Below, piece after piece: positions 8,297-17,160 of a DNA stretch of 64,000 nt. Position numbers and translations under genes: made by a program. Source of the DNA: Flavisolibacter longurius (GTDB taxonomy: Bacteria; Bacteroidota; Bacteroidia; Chitinophagales; Chitinophagaceae). The first letter of the stretch is position 1. Each line of letters opens with the position of its first letter. The notes beneath the pieces were generated by a model, which worked only from the letters and a program-made list of their open reading frames with translations, was not told where the DNA came from and did not search any database. The DNA is taken from assembly GCA_013327885.1 (NCBI GenBank), contig JABUMY010000019.1, forward strand, positions 62,001 to 126,000, in the 5' to 3' direction.

Positions 8297-9160
8297 CTAC
8301 TTATCCTTTGGCTCATCGGTCGCCGGTGGCGGTACCAGCATAGGCGCATCGCGGCCGGTAAGTTCGGCCATGTTGCGATCGTTGGAGATCTTACCGGTTT
8401 CTTCCAGCATGCGCATGTCTTTGGCATCCCGCAAAAATTCGGAGGCAAAAATAAATTCGTTCAGCTTTTTGCTTTTGCTGAAGATGATCTCCTTGTTGTT
8501 GCCTTCCCATTCTTTTTCGCCCTGGAAAAGGTAAATGATATGATCACCGATCTCCATTACGCTGTTCATATCGTGGGTAACCACAATGGTAGTAATGTCA
8601 TATTCAACGGTAATTTCTTTGATCAACTGGTCGATCAGGCCCGAGGTCTGCGGATCCAGTCCCGAGTTGGGCTCATCCACAAAAAGGTATTTTGGATTGA
8701 GTACAATGGCCCGTGCAATGCCCACACGCTTCATCATACCACCACTCAGCTCAGCGGGGTATTTTTTATTAGCGCCTTCGAGGTTGACTCTTTCCAGGAC
8801 TTCGTTCACCCGGTCCATTTTCTTTTTGGGGCTCCATTTGGTGAACATGTCGAGCGGGAAGATGATGTTCTCTTCCACGGTCATGCTGCTGAAAAGCGCT
8901 GAGCCCTGGAAAAGCATACCGATCTCTTTACGGACCTCTTTTTTATCTTCGGCCGACATGGTAACAAGATCTTTTCCCTGGTAAAGGATCTGCCCTTCAT
9001 CGGGCTGGAAAAGACCTACCAGGCACTTGGTGAAAACGCTCTTCCCGCTTCCGCTCGACCCGATGATCAGGTTGCAGATGCCGGGCTGGAGGTCAACATC
9101 CACACCGTTGATGATGGTCTTATCGCCAAAACTCTTTTTTACGCCTCTTACTTCAATCAT
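8297..9160 (-). CDS. mlaF: ABC transporter ATPase, MlaF type
   Basis: A 287-residue ABC ATPase with Walker A GSSGSGKS (34-41), signature LSGGM (138-142) and Walker B YLFVDEP (158-164). The sequence agrees with the MlaF/Ttg2A lipid-transport branch, and the gene starts one base after the stop of an MlaE-type permease. In this branch the complex moves phospholipids between the outer and inner membranes. The C-terminal tail beyond about residue 245 is longer than usual and ends in a Pro/Asp-rich stretch. No MlaD-type MCE gene follows in this window, so the substrate-binding partner must be encoded elsewhere. Confidence 0.87.
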   Translation of the reverse strand: MIEVRGVKKSFGDKTIINGVDVDLQPGICNLIIGSSGSGKSVFTKCLVGLFQPDEGQILYQGKDLVTMSAEDKKEVRKEIGMLFQGSALFSSMTVEENIIFPLDMFTKWSPKKKMDRVNEVLERVNLEGANKKYPAELSGGMMKRVGIARAIVLNPKYLFVDEPNSGLDPQTSGLIDQLIKEITVEYDITTIVVTHDMNSVMEIGDHIIYLFQGEKEWEGNNKEIIFSKSKKLNEFIFASEFLRDAKDMRMLEETGKISNDRNMAELTGRDAPMLVPPPATDEPKDK

Positions 9161-9161
9161 A

Positions 9162-9899
9162 TTACAACATTATAGCCGCCAGAATATAATCGGCAAACAG
9201 GATGGCTACGCAGCTTACCACAACCGATCGTGTACTGGACCGCCCGATCTCCAGCGCACCGCCTTTTACATGATAACCGTAATAAGATGGCACGCTTGAA
9301 ATAATAAAAGCAAACGTATAAGCTTTCACCATACAGAAAAACGCATTGTAAGGATCAAATCCCGCAAGCAATCCCTTGTCAAATTCATCACCCGACAATA
9401 TGCCGGTAAGCGTGCCGGCGAGCCTTCCCCCCCAAATACCTAAACCCGCTGCCAGTACCACTAACATAGGAATCACCACCAGCGCCGCCAATATTTTTGG
9501 TGCAATGAGGTAGGCTTTGGTATTGATGCCCATGATCTCCAGCGCATCGATCTGCTCCGACACCCGCATGTTTCCCAATTCACTGGCGATCTTACTACCT
9601 ACTACACCGGCCAGCACAATGCAAACAAGTGTAGGGGCAAATTCAAGGATCACCGTGTCGCGTACCACTTGTGCAATGGTGTATTTCTGGATCAGCGGAC
9701 TGGTAAGCTGGTAAGCCGTTTGCACGGTTGACACAGCGCCCATGAAAATAGAAATGATCACCACGATCCCGATGGCACCGATGCCGATCTCTGCACACTG
9801 GTGCATGAATTCCCGCCAGTACATCCGCCAGTTCTCGGGACGGGAGAACATGCTTTTGATCATCAGTAAAAACTTGCCCAGTTCCGCAAAGAATTTCAT
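9162..9899 (-). CDS. mlaE: ABC transporter permease, MlaE type
   Basis: This 245-residue membrane protein carries the MlaE-defining stretch ELGNMRVSEQIDALEIMGI (about 107-125) between hydrophobic segments at roughly 35-60, 85-105, 135-165 and near the C-terminus. It is the permease of a lipid-transport ABC system together with the ATPase gene that begins one base downstream of its stop codon. The upstream gene, maeB, ends only 24 bases away on the same strand, which suggests one transcript. The start is the ATG at 9899. Confidence 0.9.
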   Translation of the reverse strand: MKFFAELGKFLLMIKSMFSRPENWRMYWREFMHQCAEIGIGAIGIVVIISIFMGAVSTVQTAYQLTSPLIQKYTIAQVVRDTVILEFAPTLVCIVLAGVVGSKIASELGNMRVSEQIDALEIMGINTKAYLIAPKILAALVVIPMLVVLAAGLGIWGGRLAGTLTGILSGDEFDKGLLAGFDPYNAFFCMVKAYTFAFIISSVPSYYGYHVKGGALEIGRSSTRSVVVSCVAILFADYILAAIML

Positions 9900-9923
9900 A
9901 CGTCTTTATTCGGTTTCTTTCTG

Positions 9924-12272
9924 TTAATTCCCGGCTCTTTCGCCCCCACGCCGGCGCTTCCACCAGGGCGACCGCTCCACGACATTGGTGGTGGCGGCGT
10001 TCTGGCTTTTCATCTGGGCATCCACAACGGCAATCACGGCCATGTTGGCAATGTTGCGTACCGAGGAGCCAAGCTGAAGCACATGCACAGGCTTCTTCAA
10101 GCCTAATAAAATCGGGCCAATGGCGTCGGCCGCTCCCAGTTCTTTTAATAAGTTGTAGGCGATGTTACCCGATGACAGGTTCGGAAAGATAAGCGTGTTC
10201 ACGTCTTTGTCCACCAACTCGCTGAACGGGTAATTTTCCTTCATCAGCTCTTTGTTGAACGCCACGCTGGCCTGCATTTCGCCATCAACAATCAGGTTGG
10301 GCATTTGCTGTTTGATCAGGTCTCTTGCCCTGGAAACCATGCGGGCCTCCGGCGAAGCCGATGCACCAAAGTTGGAATAGCTTAGCATGGCAATGCGCGG
10401 AATGATGTTGAAGTTCCGCACTTCTTTGGCCACCAGCATGGTGATCTCCGCCAGTTCTTCAGAAGTGGGATTGAAGTTTACCGTTGTATCGGCCAAAAAG
10501 ATGGGACCTTTTTTGGTGAGCATAAGGTACATGCCCGCAATCTTGTTCACGCCTTCCTCCACGCCAATGCATTGCAGGGCCGGACGAATAGTATCGGGGT
10601 AATTTTTGGTAAGACCAGAGATCATGGCATCCGCATCGCCGCACTCCACCATCATACAGCCGAAATAGTTGCGGTCCTTCATTACTTTTTTGCCTTCGTA
10701 AGCATTAAAGCCTTTGCGCTGCCGCTTTTTGAAAAAGATCTCGGCGTACTGGTTGCGCTTTTCTTCCATGGCATCGCTGCGCGGATCGAAAATGGGAATG
10801 CCTTCGAGGTCAATGCCGTTGGACTGCGCTATGCTGCGGATCTTTGTTTCATCGCCAAGCAGGATGGGGTATCCTATGCCTTCGTCGAAAGTGATCTGCG
10901 CTGCTTTAAGAATTTTGACATTATCGGCTTCCGAAAAAACGATGCGCCGCGGATCACGTCTGGCCTTGCTGCCCAATACACGCATTACCTGGTTGTCGAG
11001 ACCTAAACGTTTGTTCAGGTCCGTTACATAACCATCCCAATCGATAATGGGCTTTTGTGCCAGGCCACTTTCAATGGCGGCTTTAGCCACGGCCGGCGCT
11101 ACGGTTGCCAGCAGGCGGGGATCAAGCGGCTTGGGGATAATATAGTCGGGGCCAAACGAAATGGTTTTGGCATTATAGGCAAGGTTGACAATATCGGGAA
11201 CCGGCGTTTGCGCCAACTCAGCAAGGCAATGCACGGCCGCCAGCTTCATGGCCTCGTTGATCTGCGTAGCCCGAACGTCCAATGCGCCGCGAAAAATATA
11301 CGGGAAGCCCAATACATTGTTTACCTGGTTGGGATAATCGCTCCGGCCTGTGGCCATGATCACATCGCGGCGAGCCGTGGTAGCATCTTCCCAACTGATC
11401 TCCGGGTCGGGATTGGCCATGGCAAAAACAATCGGGTTTTTCGCCATGCTTTTGACCATATCCTGCGTCACCACGTTGCCGATGCTGAGGCCGACAAATA
11501 CGTCGGCGTCTTTTAGGGCCGATGCAAGGGTAGCATCCGGCTTGGCGTTGGCAAACTTTCGCTTGAACTCTTCCAGGTCGGTCCGTTCCTTTGTCAGCGG
11601 ACCTTTGATATCAAATACATTGAAGTTTTCCGGCCGTGCACCCAGCGATACATACAGGTTGATACAGGCCATGGCGGCGGCGCCGGCGCCGTTTATCACA
11701 AACCGTACTTTATCGATCTTTTTCTTTTGCAGTTGCAAGGCATTCAGCAAGGCGGCAGACGAAATGATGGCTGTGCCGTGCTGGTCGTCGTGCATCACCG
11801 GGATCGACAATTGTTCCCGCAGCGCCTTCTCAATGATAAAGCATTCCGGCGCTTTGATGTCCTCTAAGTTGATACCACCGAATGTGGGTTCCAGCGCCTT
11901 TACGATCTGTATGAATTTTTCCGGGTCCGTTTCGGCGATCTCGATATCAAATACATCGATGTCGGCAAAAATTTTGAACAGAACGCCTTTTCCTTCCATC
12001 ACGGGCTTGCTGGCCTCGGGGCCGATATCGCCCAATCCCAGCACTGCCGTTCCGTTGCTGATTACCGCTACCAGGTTTCCCTTGGCGGTATATTGGTAAA
12101 CGCTTTCTTTGTTGGCCGCTATTTCTTTACAAGGTTCGGCAACACCGGGGGAGTAGGCAAGCGAAAGGTCCCGCTGTGTTTTTGCCTCTTTGGTTGGTAC
12201 TACTTCAATCTTCCCGGGTCTTCCCTTCGAATGGTATTCCAAAGCCTGTTGCTTGCGTAAGTCTTTATGCAT
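9924..12272 (-). CDS. maeB: NADP-dependent malic enzyme with phosphotransacetylase-like domain (MaeB type)
   Basis: The 782-residue protein has the two-part MaeB layout. The N-terminal malic enzyme part includes LAYSPGVAEPC, the catalytic/metal segment INLEDIKAPECF and HDDQHGTAI, and a nucleotide fold with INGAGAAAM (about 195-205). From about residue 440 a phosphate acetyltransferase-like domain follows (RRIVFSEADN, KNYPDTIRP, ILLGLKKPVHVL); in MaeB this part is regulatory, sensing acetyl-CoA, rather than catalytic. It oxidatively decarboxylates malate to pyruvate with reduction of NADP. Length matches the family. It heads the minus-strand run maeB-mlaE-mlaF; the functional link to lipid transport, if any, is not evident. 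Confidence 0.93.
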   Translation of the reverse strand: MHKDLRKQQALEYHSKGRPGKIEVVPTKEAKTQRDLSLAYSPGVAEPCKEIAANKESVYQYTAKGNLVAVISNGTAVLGLGDIGPEASKPVMEGKGVLFKIFADIDVFDIEIAETDPEKFIQIVKALEPTFGGINLEDIKAPECFIIEKALREQLSIPVMHDDQHGTAIISSAALLNALQLQKKKIDKVRFVINGAGAAAMACINLYVSLGARPENFNVFDIKGPLTKERTDLEEFKRKFANAKPDATLASALKDADVFVGLSIGNVVTQDMVKSMAKNPIVFAMANPDPEISWEDATTARRDVIMATGRSDYPNQVNNVLGFPYIFRGALDVRATQINEAMKLAAVHCLAELAQTPVPDIVNLAYNAKTISFGPDYIIPKPLDPRLLATVAPAVAKAAIESGLAQKPIIDWDGYVTDLNKRLGLDNQVMRVLGSKARRDPRRIVFSEADNVKILKAAQITFDEGIGYPILLGDETKIRSIAQSNGIDLEGIPIFDPRSDAMEEKRNQYAEIFFKKRQRKGFNAYEGKKVMKDRNYFGCMMVECGDADAMISGLTKNYPDTIRPALQCIGVEEGVNKIAGMYLMLTKKGPIFLADTTVNFNPTSEELAEITMLVAKEVRNFNIIPRIAMLSYSNFGASASPEARMVSRARDLIKQQMPNLIVDGEMQASVAFNKELMKENYPFSELVDKDVNTLIFPNLSSGNIAYNLLKELGAADAIGPILLGLKKPVHVLQLGSSVRNIANMAVIAVVDAQMKSQNAATTNVVERSPWWKRRRGGERAGN

Positions 12273-12437
12273 GTTCCTCTATTTCGGCAGAAACCCGCCT
12301 GCAAACCGGGGGTTTGCTCTTTTTTTGGTTTTAAATTCAGGTTGCAAGGTAATTGAAAACCATTTTCTTTCGATATCGGAATAGTCAAGCGGCCGATGTG
12401 CGGCAGGGACAAGGTTTCATTTTCTCGCCAGGATTTT

Positions 12438-12445
12438 TATTTTTG
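12438..12445 (+). promoter_or_regulatory. Possible Bacteroidota -7 box (TATTTTTG)
   Basis: TATTTTTG fits the Bacteroidota -7 consensus TAnnTTTG. It lies 15 bases before the ATG at 12461, which would give a very short leader. No convincing -33 TTG element is seen at the right spacing. Confidence 0.35.
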
Positions 12446-12460
12446 TACCAACATCTACCT

Positions 12461-13942
12461 ATGAAATTAACATCCATTACCCTGCTTACCCTTTTATTTT
12501 ATTGCGATTTGGCCATTGCCCAAACACCGCTTTCCGAAGTTGTTTTTGAATACGCTAACGCTTCTTCCGGAACTACCTACCCACTTTCAGGAAAAACCTA
12601 TCGTTTTGGTACCAACGCCAGCAACAAGCAAAACAAGCAGCAGGCCGTGGGCCTAAAACATAGCGGCCAAACACTTTTGTACAACATGTTTGTTGATGGT
12701 GAAGTAAAGGTTCGCCGTTCAAACAACGCGGTTGCTTCGGGCCGGAAAACACTGGTTTGGATGGAGTCGGTGGAAAGCGGTAATACCTATAACATTCTGC
12801 CCGATTACCAGCACGAGATGGAGGCTTTCCTCAACGGAAGGACCATCAACCAGGGCACCGATAATTTATTTGGCAACAAAGACGATGGTAGCGGTAACAA
12901 CAACAATATTGAGCGGGTCGACTGGATCGTTGGTTCCGGCCTGCGGTCGGCCAATGTTGTGCAGTCGGGTTTTGCTATTTTGGAACGGGGTAATGATAAT
13001 GAACATGACCCGTTTTGCATTGCGGCCATCCTGGAGGTTGATGCAGCGGGTAATCCAACAAGCTACGGAAAGATCGTTCGTGTGGCAGAAAGTCATTACG
13101 GCAACCTTCCATCTTCCACGGTGAGTTATTCTATCCTGCGCAAAGAAGAAGGCGAGCCAAGACTTTTCCGCTCCACACAAGGCACGCAAAAGCGGGGTGG
13201 CGTTTTTATTTCGTTGCAAAGCCTTGGGCTGAAAGCTGGGCAGGCCTTTTATGGTTATTCGCTTTTTGCCAACGACCTGCCGGTTTCGGCAACGCCGGCC
13301 AACCTGGTGAATTACACCGATCCAAAATTTTTCCCTCGGACCACTTCGGCCAACACTGGCGAAGGCGGCATTGACCTGATTGCCATCACGGGCCTTTTTA
13401 ACTCCTCGACAGTTGCCATAACGTTGCCGGTTAAACTAAAATCGTTTAAGGCTGAGCGGCAGGCAAGGGGTGTGTTATTGGAATGGAACCTTACGCAGGC
13501 AGAAAGCCTGGAGCGGATTGAAATTGAAAAAAGCAGCGACGGTCAGCAATTTCAAAAACTTGTTGAATTGAAAGCAGGCCAAATGGCTTATACCTATGGA
13601 GAAGCTGGTGGCAACAAACTGTTCTACCGGTTACGGCTAGTGGAAAAAGACGGCACTGCCATTTATTCAGCCATAAAAACAGTGGGTAGTTCTGATGCGG
13701 TCGCCATAAACCTGGCTGCGCATTTTTCCGGCAGCGAAGTCAGGCTTTCGTTTTGGGACAAAGCACCACAGCCATTAACGCTAACAATTGTTGACATGCA
13801 AGGACGTGTACTTTGCAAAAAAGAGATTGTAAGCAAAGCGGGAACAAATAACGTTTCTTTCCCCTGTCTGCCATTTAAAGGTGCAGCCGTTTTGGTACTG
13901 ACCGGTAACCTTATGAAAGCGCAGTGTTATTTGTTCAACTGA
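12461..13942 (+). CDS. Secreted protein with T9SS-type C-terminal sorting domain
   Basis: I start the gene at the ATG 12461 because it opens a clean signal peptide (MKLTSITLLTLLFYCDLAIAQ) cut near residue 21; the frame is open further upstream but that part does not look coding. The 493-residue product has an N-terminal beta-rich region of no family I can name (VVFEYANASSG onward). It continues with a fibronectin-like block typical of T9SS cargo, beginning LPVKLKSFKAERQARG and ending in FYRLRLVEKDG, and a type A-like sorting domain at the end (LTIVDMQGRVL). It is probably exported and anchored to or released from the cell surface. The last 16 bases overlap the end of the convergent amidohydrolase gene. 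Confidence 0.75.
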   Translation: MKLTSITLLTLLFYCDLAIAQTPLSEVVFEYANASSGTTYPLSGKTYRFGTNASNKQNKQQAVGLKHSGQTLLYNMFVDGEVKVRRSNNAVASGRKTLVWMESVESGNTYNILPDYQHEMEAFLNGRTINQGTDNLFGNKDDGSGNNNNIERVDWIVGSGLRSANVVQSGFAILERGNDNEHDPFCIAAILEVDAAGNPTSYGKIVRVAESHYGNLPSSTVSYSILRKEEGEPRLFRSTQGTQKRGGVFISLQSLGLKAGQAFYGYSLFANDLPVSATPANLVNYTDPKFFPRTTSANTGEGGIDLIAITGLFNSSTVAITLPVKLKSFKAERQARGVLLEWNLTQAESLERIEIEKSSDGQQFQKLVELKAGQMAYTYGEAGGNKLFYRLRLVEKDGTAIYSAIKTVGSSDAVAINLAAHFSGSEVRLSFWDKAPQPLTLTIVDMQGRVLCKKEIVSKAGTNNVSFPCLPFKGAAVLVLTGNLMKAQCYLFN

Positions 13943-15114
13943 CCCAACGCACCAAACAGCGCCATCAGGCCAATGCCGGTTTCAATGGCGGCTTCGTCGA
14001 TGTTGAAGGTAGGTGTGTGCACACCAGCCGTGATCCCTTTTTCCTTGTTGGCAGTGCCTAGCCGGTAAAAGCAGCCCGGGATCTTTTGCGAATAAAAGCC
14101 AAAGTCCTCGGCACCCATCCGCACTTCGGTTTCCTCTACTTTTTCTTGTCCCATATAAGTCTGGGCCAGTTGTCTCGCCACTTCGTGCAGGCCTTCGTGG
14201 TTGTACACGGTAGGATAGCCCACATCAATGTGCACATCGGCTTCGGCTCCCATGGCAGTTACCAACTCAGTCGTGTGTTTGCGGATGATTTCGTGTGCCC
14301 TTTCCCGCCAGGTTTCATCCATTGCCCGGAACGTTCCCATTAGCTTAACTTCTGAAGGAATCACGTTGGTCGTAAAGCCTCCTCGAAATGAACAAATCGA
14401 AAGCACAGAAGGTGAAAGTGGATTGCAGTTACGGCTGATGACCTGTTGCAGGCTTACAATCAGGTTTGATGCAATGAGTATCGTATCTGCAGTGAGATGC
14501 GGTGCGGCGGCATGACCGCCTTTGCTGCGGATAGTGATGTACAATTCATCAGCGCTGGCCATCACCTTGCCACTGCGAAAACTGACTTTGCCCACTTCCA
14601 GTTGCGGGTTTACATGCAAGCCGAAGATGGCCTCGGGAGCCGGGTTTTCTAAAACGCCTTCTTTGATGAGCAGACTGGCGCCGCCGGGGTTTCGCTCTTC
14701 ACCGGGTTGAAAAATAAGCTTCACGGTACCATCCCATTCGTCCCGAGTTTCGGAAAGAATTTTAGCAGCGCCTAACAAACAGGTCGTGTGTACGTCGTGT
14801 CCGCAGGCATGCATAACGCCGGGGTTTTGTGATTTGTAGGGAACGTCATTTTCTTCAATGATGGGCAGAGCGTCCATATCGGCCCGCAAGGCAATGGTTT
14901 TTGCTGATGGATTCCTGCCTTCGATGATGCCGATGACACCGGTGGTGGCTTTTGTTTCGAAGGGTATGTTGTATTCGGCCAGTTTTTGCTGAACGTATTT
15001 TGCTGTTTCAAATTCCTGGTAGCTGAGTTCGGGATGGGCGTGGAGGTGGCGGCGCACATCAATAAATTGCGGGGCGTATGCCTTTGCCAGGGATTTTATT
15101 TTTTGCTGAAGCAT
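13927..15114 (-). CDS. M20 family amidohydrolase / N-acyl-amino-acid hydrolase
   Basis: With the ATG at 15114 the product is 395 residues, the normal length of the family; another in-frame ATG lies 9 codons earlier. Metal-binding and catalytic elements of M20D peptidases are present: MHACGHDVH (101-109, Cys104 and His106), the Glu pair in FQPGEE (139-140) and MGAEDFGFY near the C-terminus. RRHLHAHPELS near the start is diagnostic. These zinc or manganese enzymes hydrolyse N-acyl or conjugated amino acids; some act on hippurate or IAA-amino acids. The specific substrate cannot be read from sequence. It overlaps the end of the convergent secreted-protein gene by 16 bases. Confidence 0.9.
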   Translation of the reverse strand: MLQQKIKSLAKAYAPQFIDVRRHLHAHPELSYQEFETAKYVQQKLAEYNIPFETKATTGVIGIIEGRNPSAKTIALRADMDALPIIEENDVPYKSQNPGVMHACGHDVHTTCLLGAAKILSETRDEWDGTVKLIFQPGEERNPGGASLLIKEGVLENPAPEAIFGLHVNPQLEVGKVSFRSGKVMASADELYITIRSKGGHAAAPHLTADTILIASNLIVSLQQVISRNCNPLSPSVLSICSFRGGFTTNVIPSEVKLMGTFRAMDETWRERAHEIIRKHTTELVTAMGAEADVHIDVGYPTVYNHEGLHEVARQLAQTYMGQEKVEETEVRMGAEDFGFYSQKIPGCFYRLGTANKEKGITAGVHTPTFNIDEAAIETGIGLMALFGALGQLNK

Positions 15115-15317
15115 GGGCAAAGATAGGAGTGGGGTTTGCAAATGAAGGGGGAATGGTTTGGGGGTTGATGGGTTGGGAATATGGTTTGGTTGGTATTTGA
15201 GGGAAGTAGAATTTTCGCTTTCGTGAACGATAGATTATTAGGCTCTCGTAGGGACAGGCTCCTGGCATGTCCTAATACTTTCTATCGCAGGCAGTCATTT
15301 CGTTAGGTTGTTTTTCT

Positions 15318-15376
15318 ACCTTTTGTCTCCCCAAAAGGTGGAGCCAAAAATTCAAGGCAAATCCAATGCTCCGCTG
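15318..15376. repeat. Dispersed 59-bp repeat, copy A
   Basis: The element matches 58369-58427 at 54 of 59 positions. It opens with a hairpin: stem ACCTTTTG / CAAAAGGT around loop TCTCCC. Right after it, sequence ATCCAATGCTCCGCTG runs into a GC-rich hairpin. The two copies differ at both bases of the loop-closing pair, in a compensatory way. Confidence 0.8.
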
Positions 15377-15408
15377 AGGCCCCTCCCAGCCTCCCCCAAC
15401 GGGGGAGG
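15377..15408. repeat. GC-rich REP-like hairpin, copy 1
   Basis: The stem CCTCCCCC / GGGGGAGG closes on the loop AAC (15390-15408), preceded by CCCCTCCCAG. Its reverse complement has the same order (hairpin, GCTGGG, AGG) as the element at 15645-15672, so the two form an inverted pair. Confidence 0.65.
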
Positions 15409-15515
15409 AGAATCGCTCCGTAATAAAATTACGGTTAGCCCATTTGCAATAAGGCGCTGAACCGGAGGGATTAGGGAAATGGAAGGGTGTATTGTTTTCT
15501 CATTTGAGAATTGAT

Positions 15516-15549
15516 CATTGTGTATTGAACATTGTGTATTGAACATTGA
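15516..15549. repeat. Tandem 14-bp direct repeat (CATTGTGTATTGAA)
   Basis: CATTGTGTATTGAA occurs twice back to back (15516-15529 and 15530-15543), followed by a partial third copy CATTGA. It is another of the word-like intergenic families and sits in the 559-bp gap between the amidohydrolase and the DUF2911 gene. Apart from this and the hairpins listed, I see no gene in that gap. Confidence 0.75.
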
Positions 15550-15564
15550 GAATTCTATTGACGT

Positions 15565-15605
15565 AAAAAAACGAAAAGCCTCCGCCAGAAAAACTGACAG
15601 AGGCT
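15565..15605 (-). terminator. Rho-independent terminator after the DUF2911 gene
   Basis: Read on the minus strand, a 12-bp stem AGCCTCTGTCAG / CTGGCGGAGGCT (two G-U pairs) with a TTTTT loop is followed by TTTCGTTTTTTT. It lies about 70 bases after the stop at 15674. Confidence 0.8.
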
Positions 15606-15644
15606 GAAATGTATTATGCAAAAGCAAGGGTCTGTGCATGGGTC

Positions 15645-15672
15645 ACCCCTCCACCGGAGGGGCTGGGGAGGC
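15645..15672. repeat. GC-rich REP-like hairpin, copy 2 (inverted)
   Basis: The stem CCCCTCC / GGAGGGG with loop ACC (15646-15662) is followed by CTGGGGAGGC. It is an inverted relative of the 15377-15408 element and ends 2 bases before the DUF2911 stop codon. Confidence 0.65.
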
Positions 15673-15673
15673 T

Positions 15674-16783
15674 TTAATTCACATCCTCCCCCTTCTTTAA
15701 CTTTTCAATCATCGTTGCCAGCGAAGTTTTGTTCAGGTTATCCGGTGCTTTGGGCAGGGCTTGTTCGGCAAACTTGAGCGCATTTTTGTAGTCGCCGTTG
15801 GCGGAGTAGCCCCTGGCCATACCAACCAGCGTGGTAAACTGTGCCGGGTTTTTTTTGTAGTTAGCCTGGAAAACCGCCATGGCTTCTCTGGCTTTTTTCT
15901 GGGCCAAAAGGCTACGGGCATAACCATGCAATTCGTTCATATTCGCAAGCGGCATTGCTTCCTGCATAACAGCCGCGGCTTCTTCGCTTCGTCCAAGCTT
16001 ATCGAGGATTTGCGCCTTGACGGATTTAGGACCAAACTGCATGTTGCCGCCAAACGATGGACCGGACGCACTGTCGGCCCACTGCAAGGCCTGTTCAAGA
16101 TTGACATTGCGCTGCAGGCACCATTGGGCAGCTTGCATCCAGGGCAGCCAGAAAAAGCCACGCTGCGTACGCAATTCGTTTTGGAACGACGCCACCTGGT
16201 GGGCAACATAATCCGTTTCTACACGGAAAGGAATGGCCAGTTTCTCCCACAGTAATGCAATTGTTGCTGCATTTTCGGTTTGATCCATGAACTCGTAGCG
16301 AAGCCATTCGGCACTGGTGGTGGTTGCCACAGGTTTTACGGTTACCCTCAGCGCATCTTCTTTTTCATTGTAATAATAACTGCCCCAATCCGAAGCGTTG
16401 TTGGAAAAGATTAGCGTGGCTTCGGCAGGACCATACGCAATAAAAAAACCATATTTTCCTTTTTTGAGCGGCTTGCCTTCAATGGTCACGTCGTTGGAAA
16501 ATTCGATGGTTGTGGCCTCGTTGGCGCCAGCACGCCAGGGGGCGGCCTTGCTGTTGCCAAAACCCTGGTCTGTGTAGCCAACAGGTACAAGTTCGCCCCA
16601 TATCTTTCCTTCGCGGCCTTTGACGGCCGGACGGTCGTAGCGGATAGTGACATCAGTCAAACCGATTCGTTCGGCCACCATGGCTTTTTTATTGCCGCCG
16701 CTGGGCAGTTGGGTTAGGGTAATCTGTGCAAGGGACTGGTAACAGAGGCCCAGGAAAAAGATCCCGGTCAGAATACGTTTCAT
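15674..16783 (-). CDS. Secreted DUF2911 protein with TPR-like C-terminus
   Basis: The 369-residue product starts with a signal peptide (MKRILTGIFFLGLCYQSLAQ). Residues about 28-170 are DUF2911, recognised by VTIRYDRPAVKGREGKIWG, WRAGANEATTIEFS and GKYGFF. From about 230 the chain is helical and ends in TPR-like repeats (FTTLVGMARGYSANGDYKNALKFA). DUF2911 proteins are common exported proteins of Bacteroidota without a known function. The start is the ATG at 16783, and a strong terminator follows. Nothing links it to its neighbours. Confidence 0.85.
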   Translation of the reverse strand: MKRILTGIFFLGLCYQSLAQITLTQLPSGGNKKAMVAERIGLTDVTIRYDRPAVKGREGKIWGELVPVGYTDQGFGNSKAAPWRAGANEATTIEFSNDVTIEGKPLKKGKYGFFIAYGPAEATLIFSNNASDWGSYYYNEKEDALRVTVKPVATTTSAEWLRYEFMDQTENAATIALLWEKLAIPFRVETDYVAHQVASFQNELRTQRGFFWLPWMQAAQWCLQRNVNLEQALQWADSASGPSFGGNMQFGPKSVKAQILDKLGRSEEAAAVMQEAMPLANMNELHGYARSLLAQKKAREAMAVFQANYKKNPAQFTTLVGMARGYSANGDYKNALKFAEQALPKAPDNLNKTSLATMIEKLKKGEDVN

Positions 16784-17160
16784 GATGGTTGTTTTGCACT
16801 AAATTTCTTTTAATATGTTGTTGCTTTTTGTAGCTATTGGATTGATGCGAAAAATAGAAAAAGGGCGGTTAGAGAAGGGGATGAGCGGCGCTGATCGCAA
16901 GTAATTGCTGAGCGATTTTGGAACGGTGATAAAAATGATACGATAACATCGTTTTTCGGGCAGGTGCAAATACAGTACTGTGTAAAAGCCGATGCAGTGT
17001 GAAGGTTATTGTTTTGTCCATTTCCAGCGGACAAGAATCAATATGAATGAAGTGAAAACAGAATAAATTTTATTTTCATGTTACTTAAAGTTGCTTGCGC
17101 TGTGACAAAAATTTAGGGTCTGAAGAAATTAAAGCACACCGAAAACGACACTTGTCAAAC
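16784..17160. other. Gap of 377 bp without a recognisable gene
   Basis: The gap separates divergent genes and must contain both promoters, but I find no exact TAnnTTTG box, no strong hairpin and no word-like repeat in it. Confidence 0.5.
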
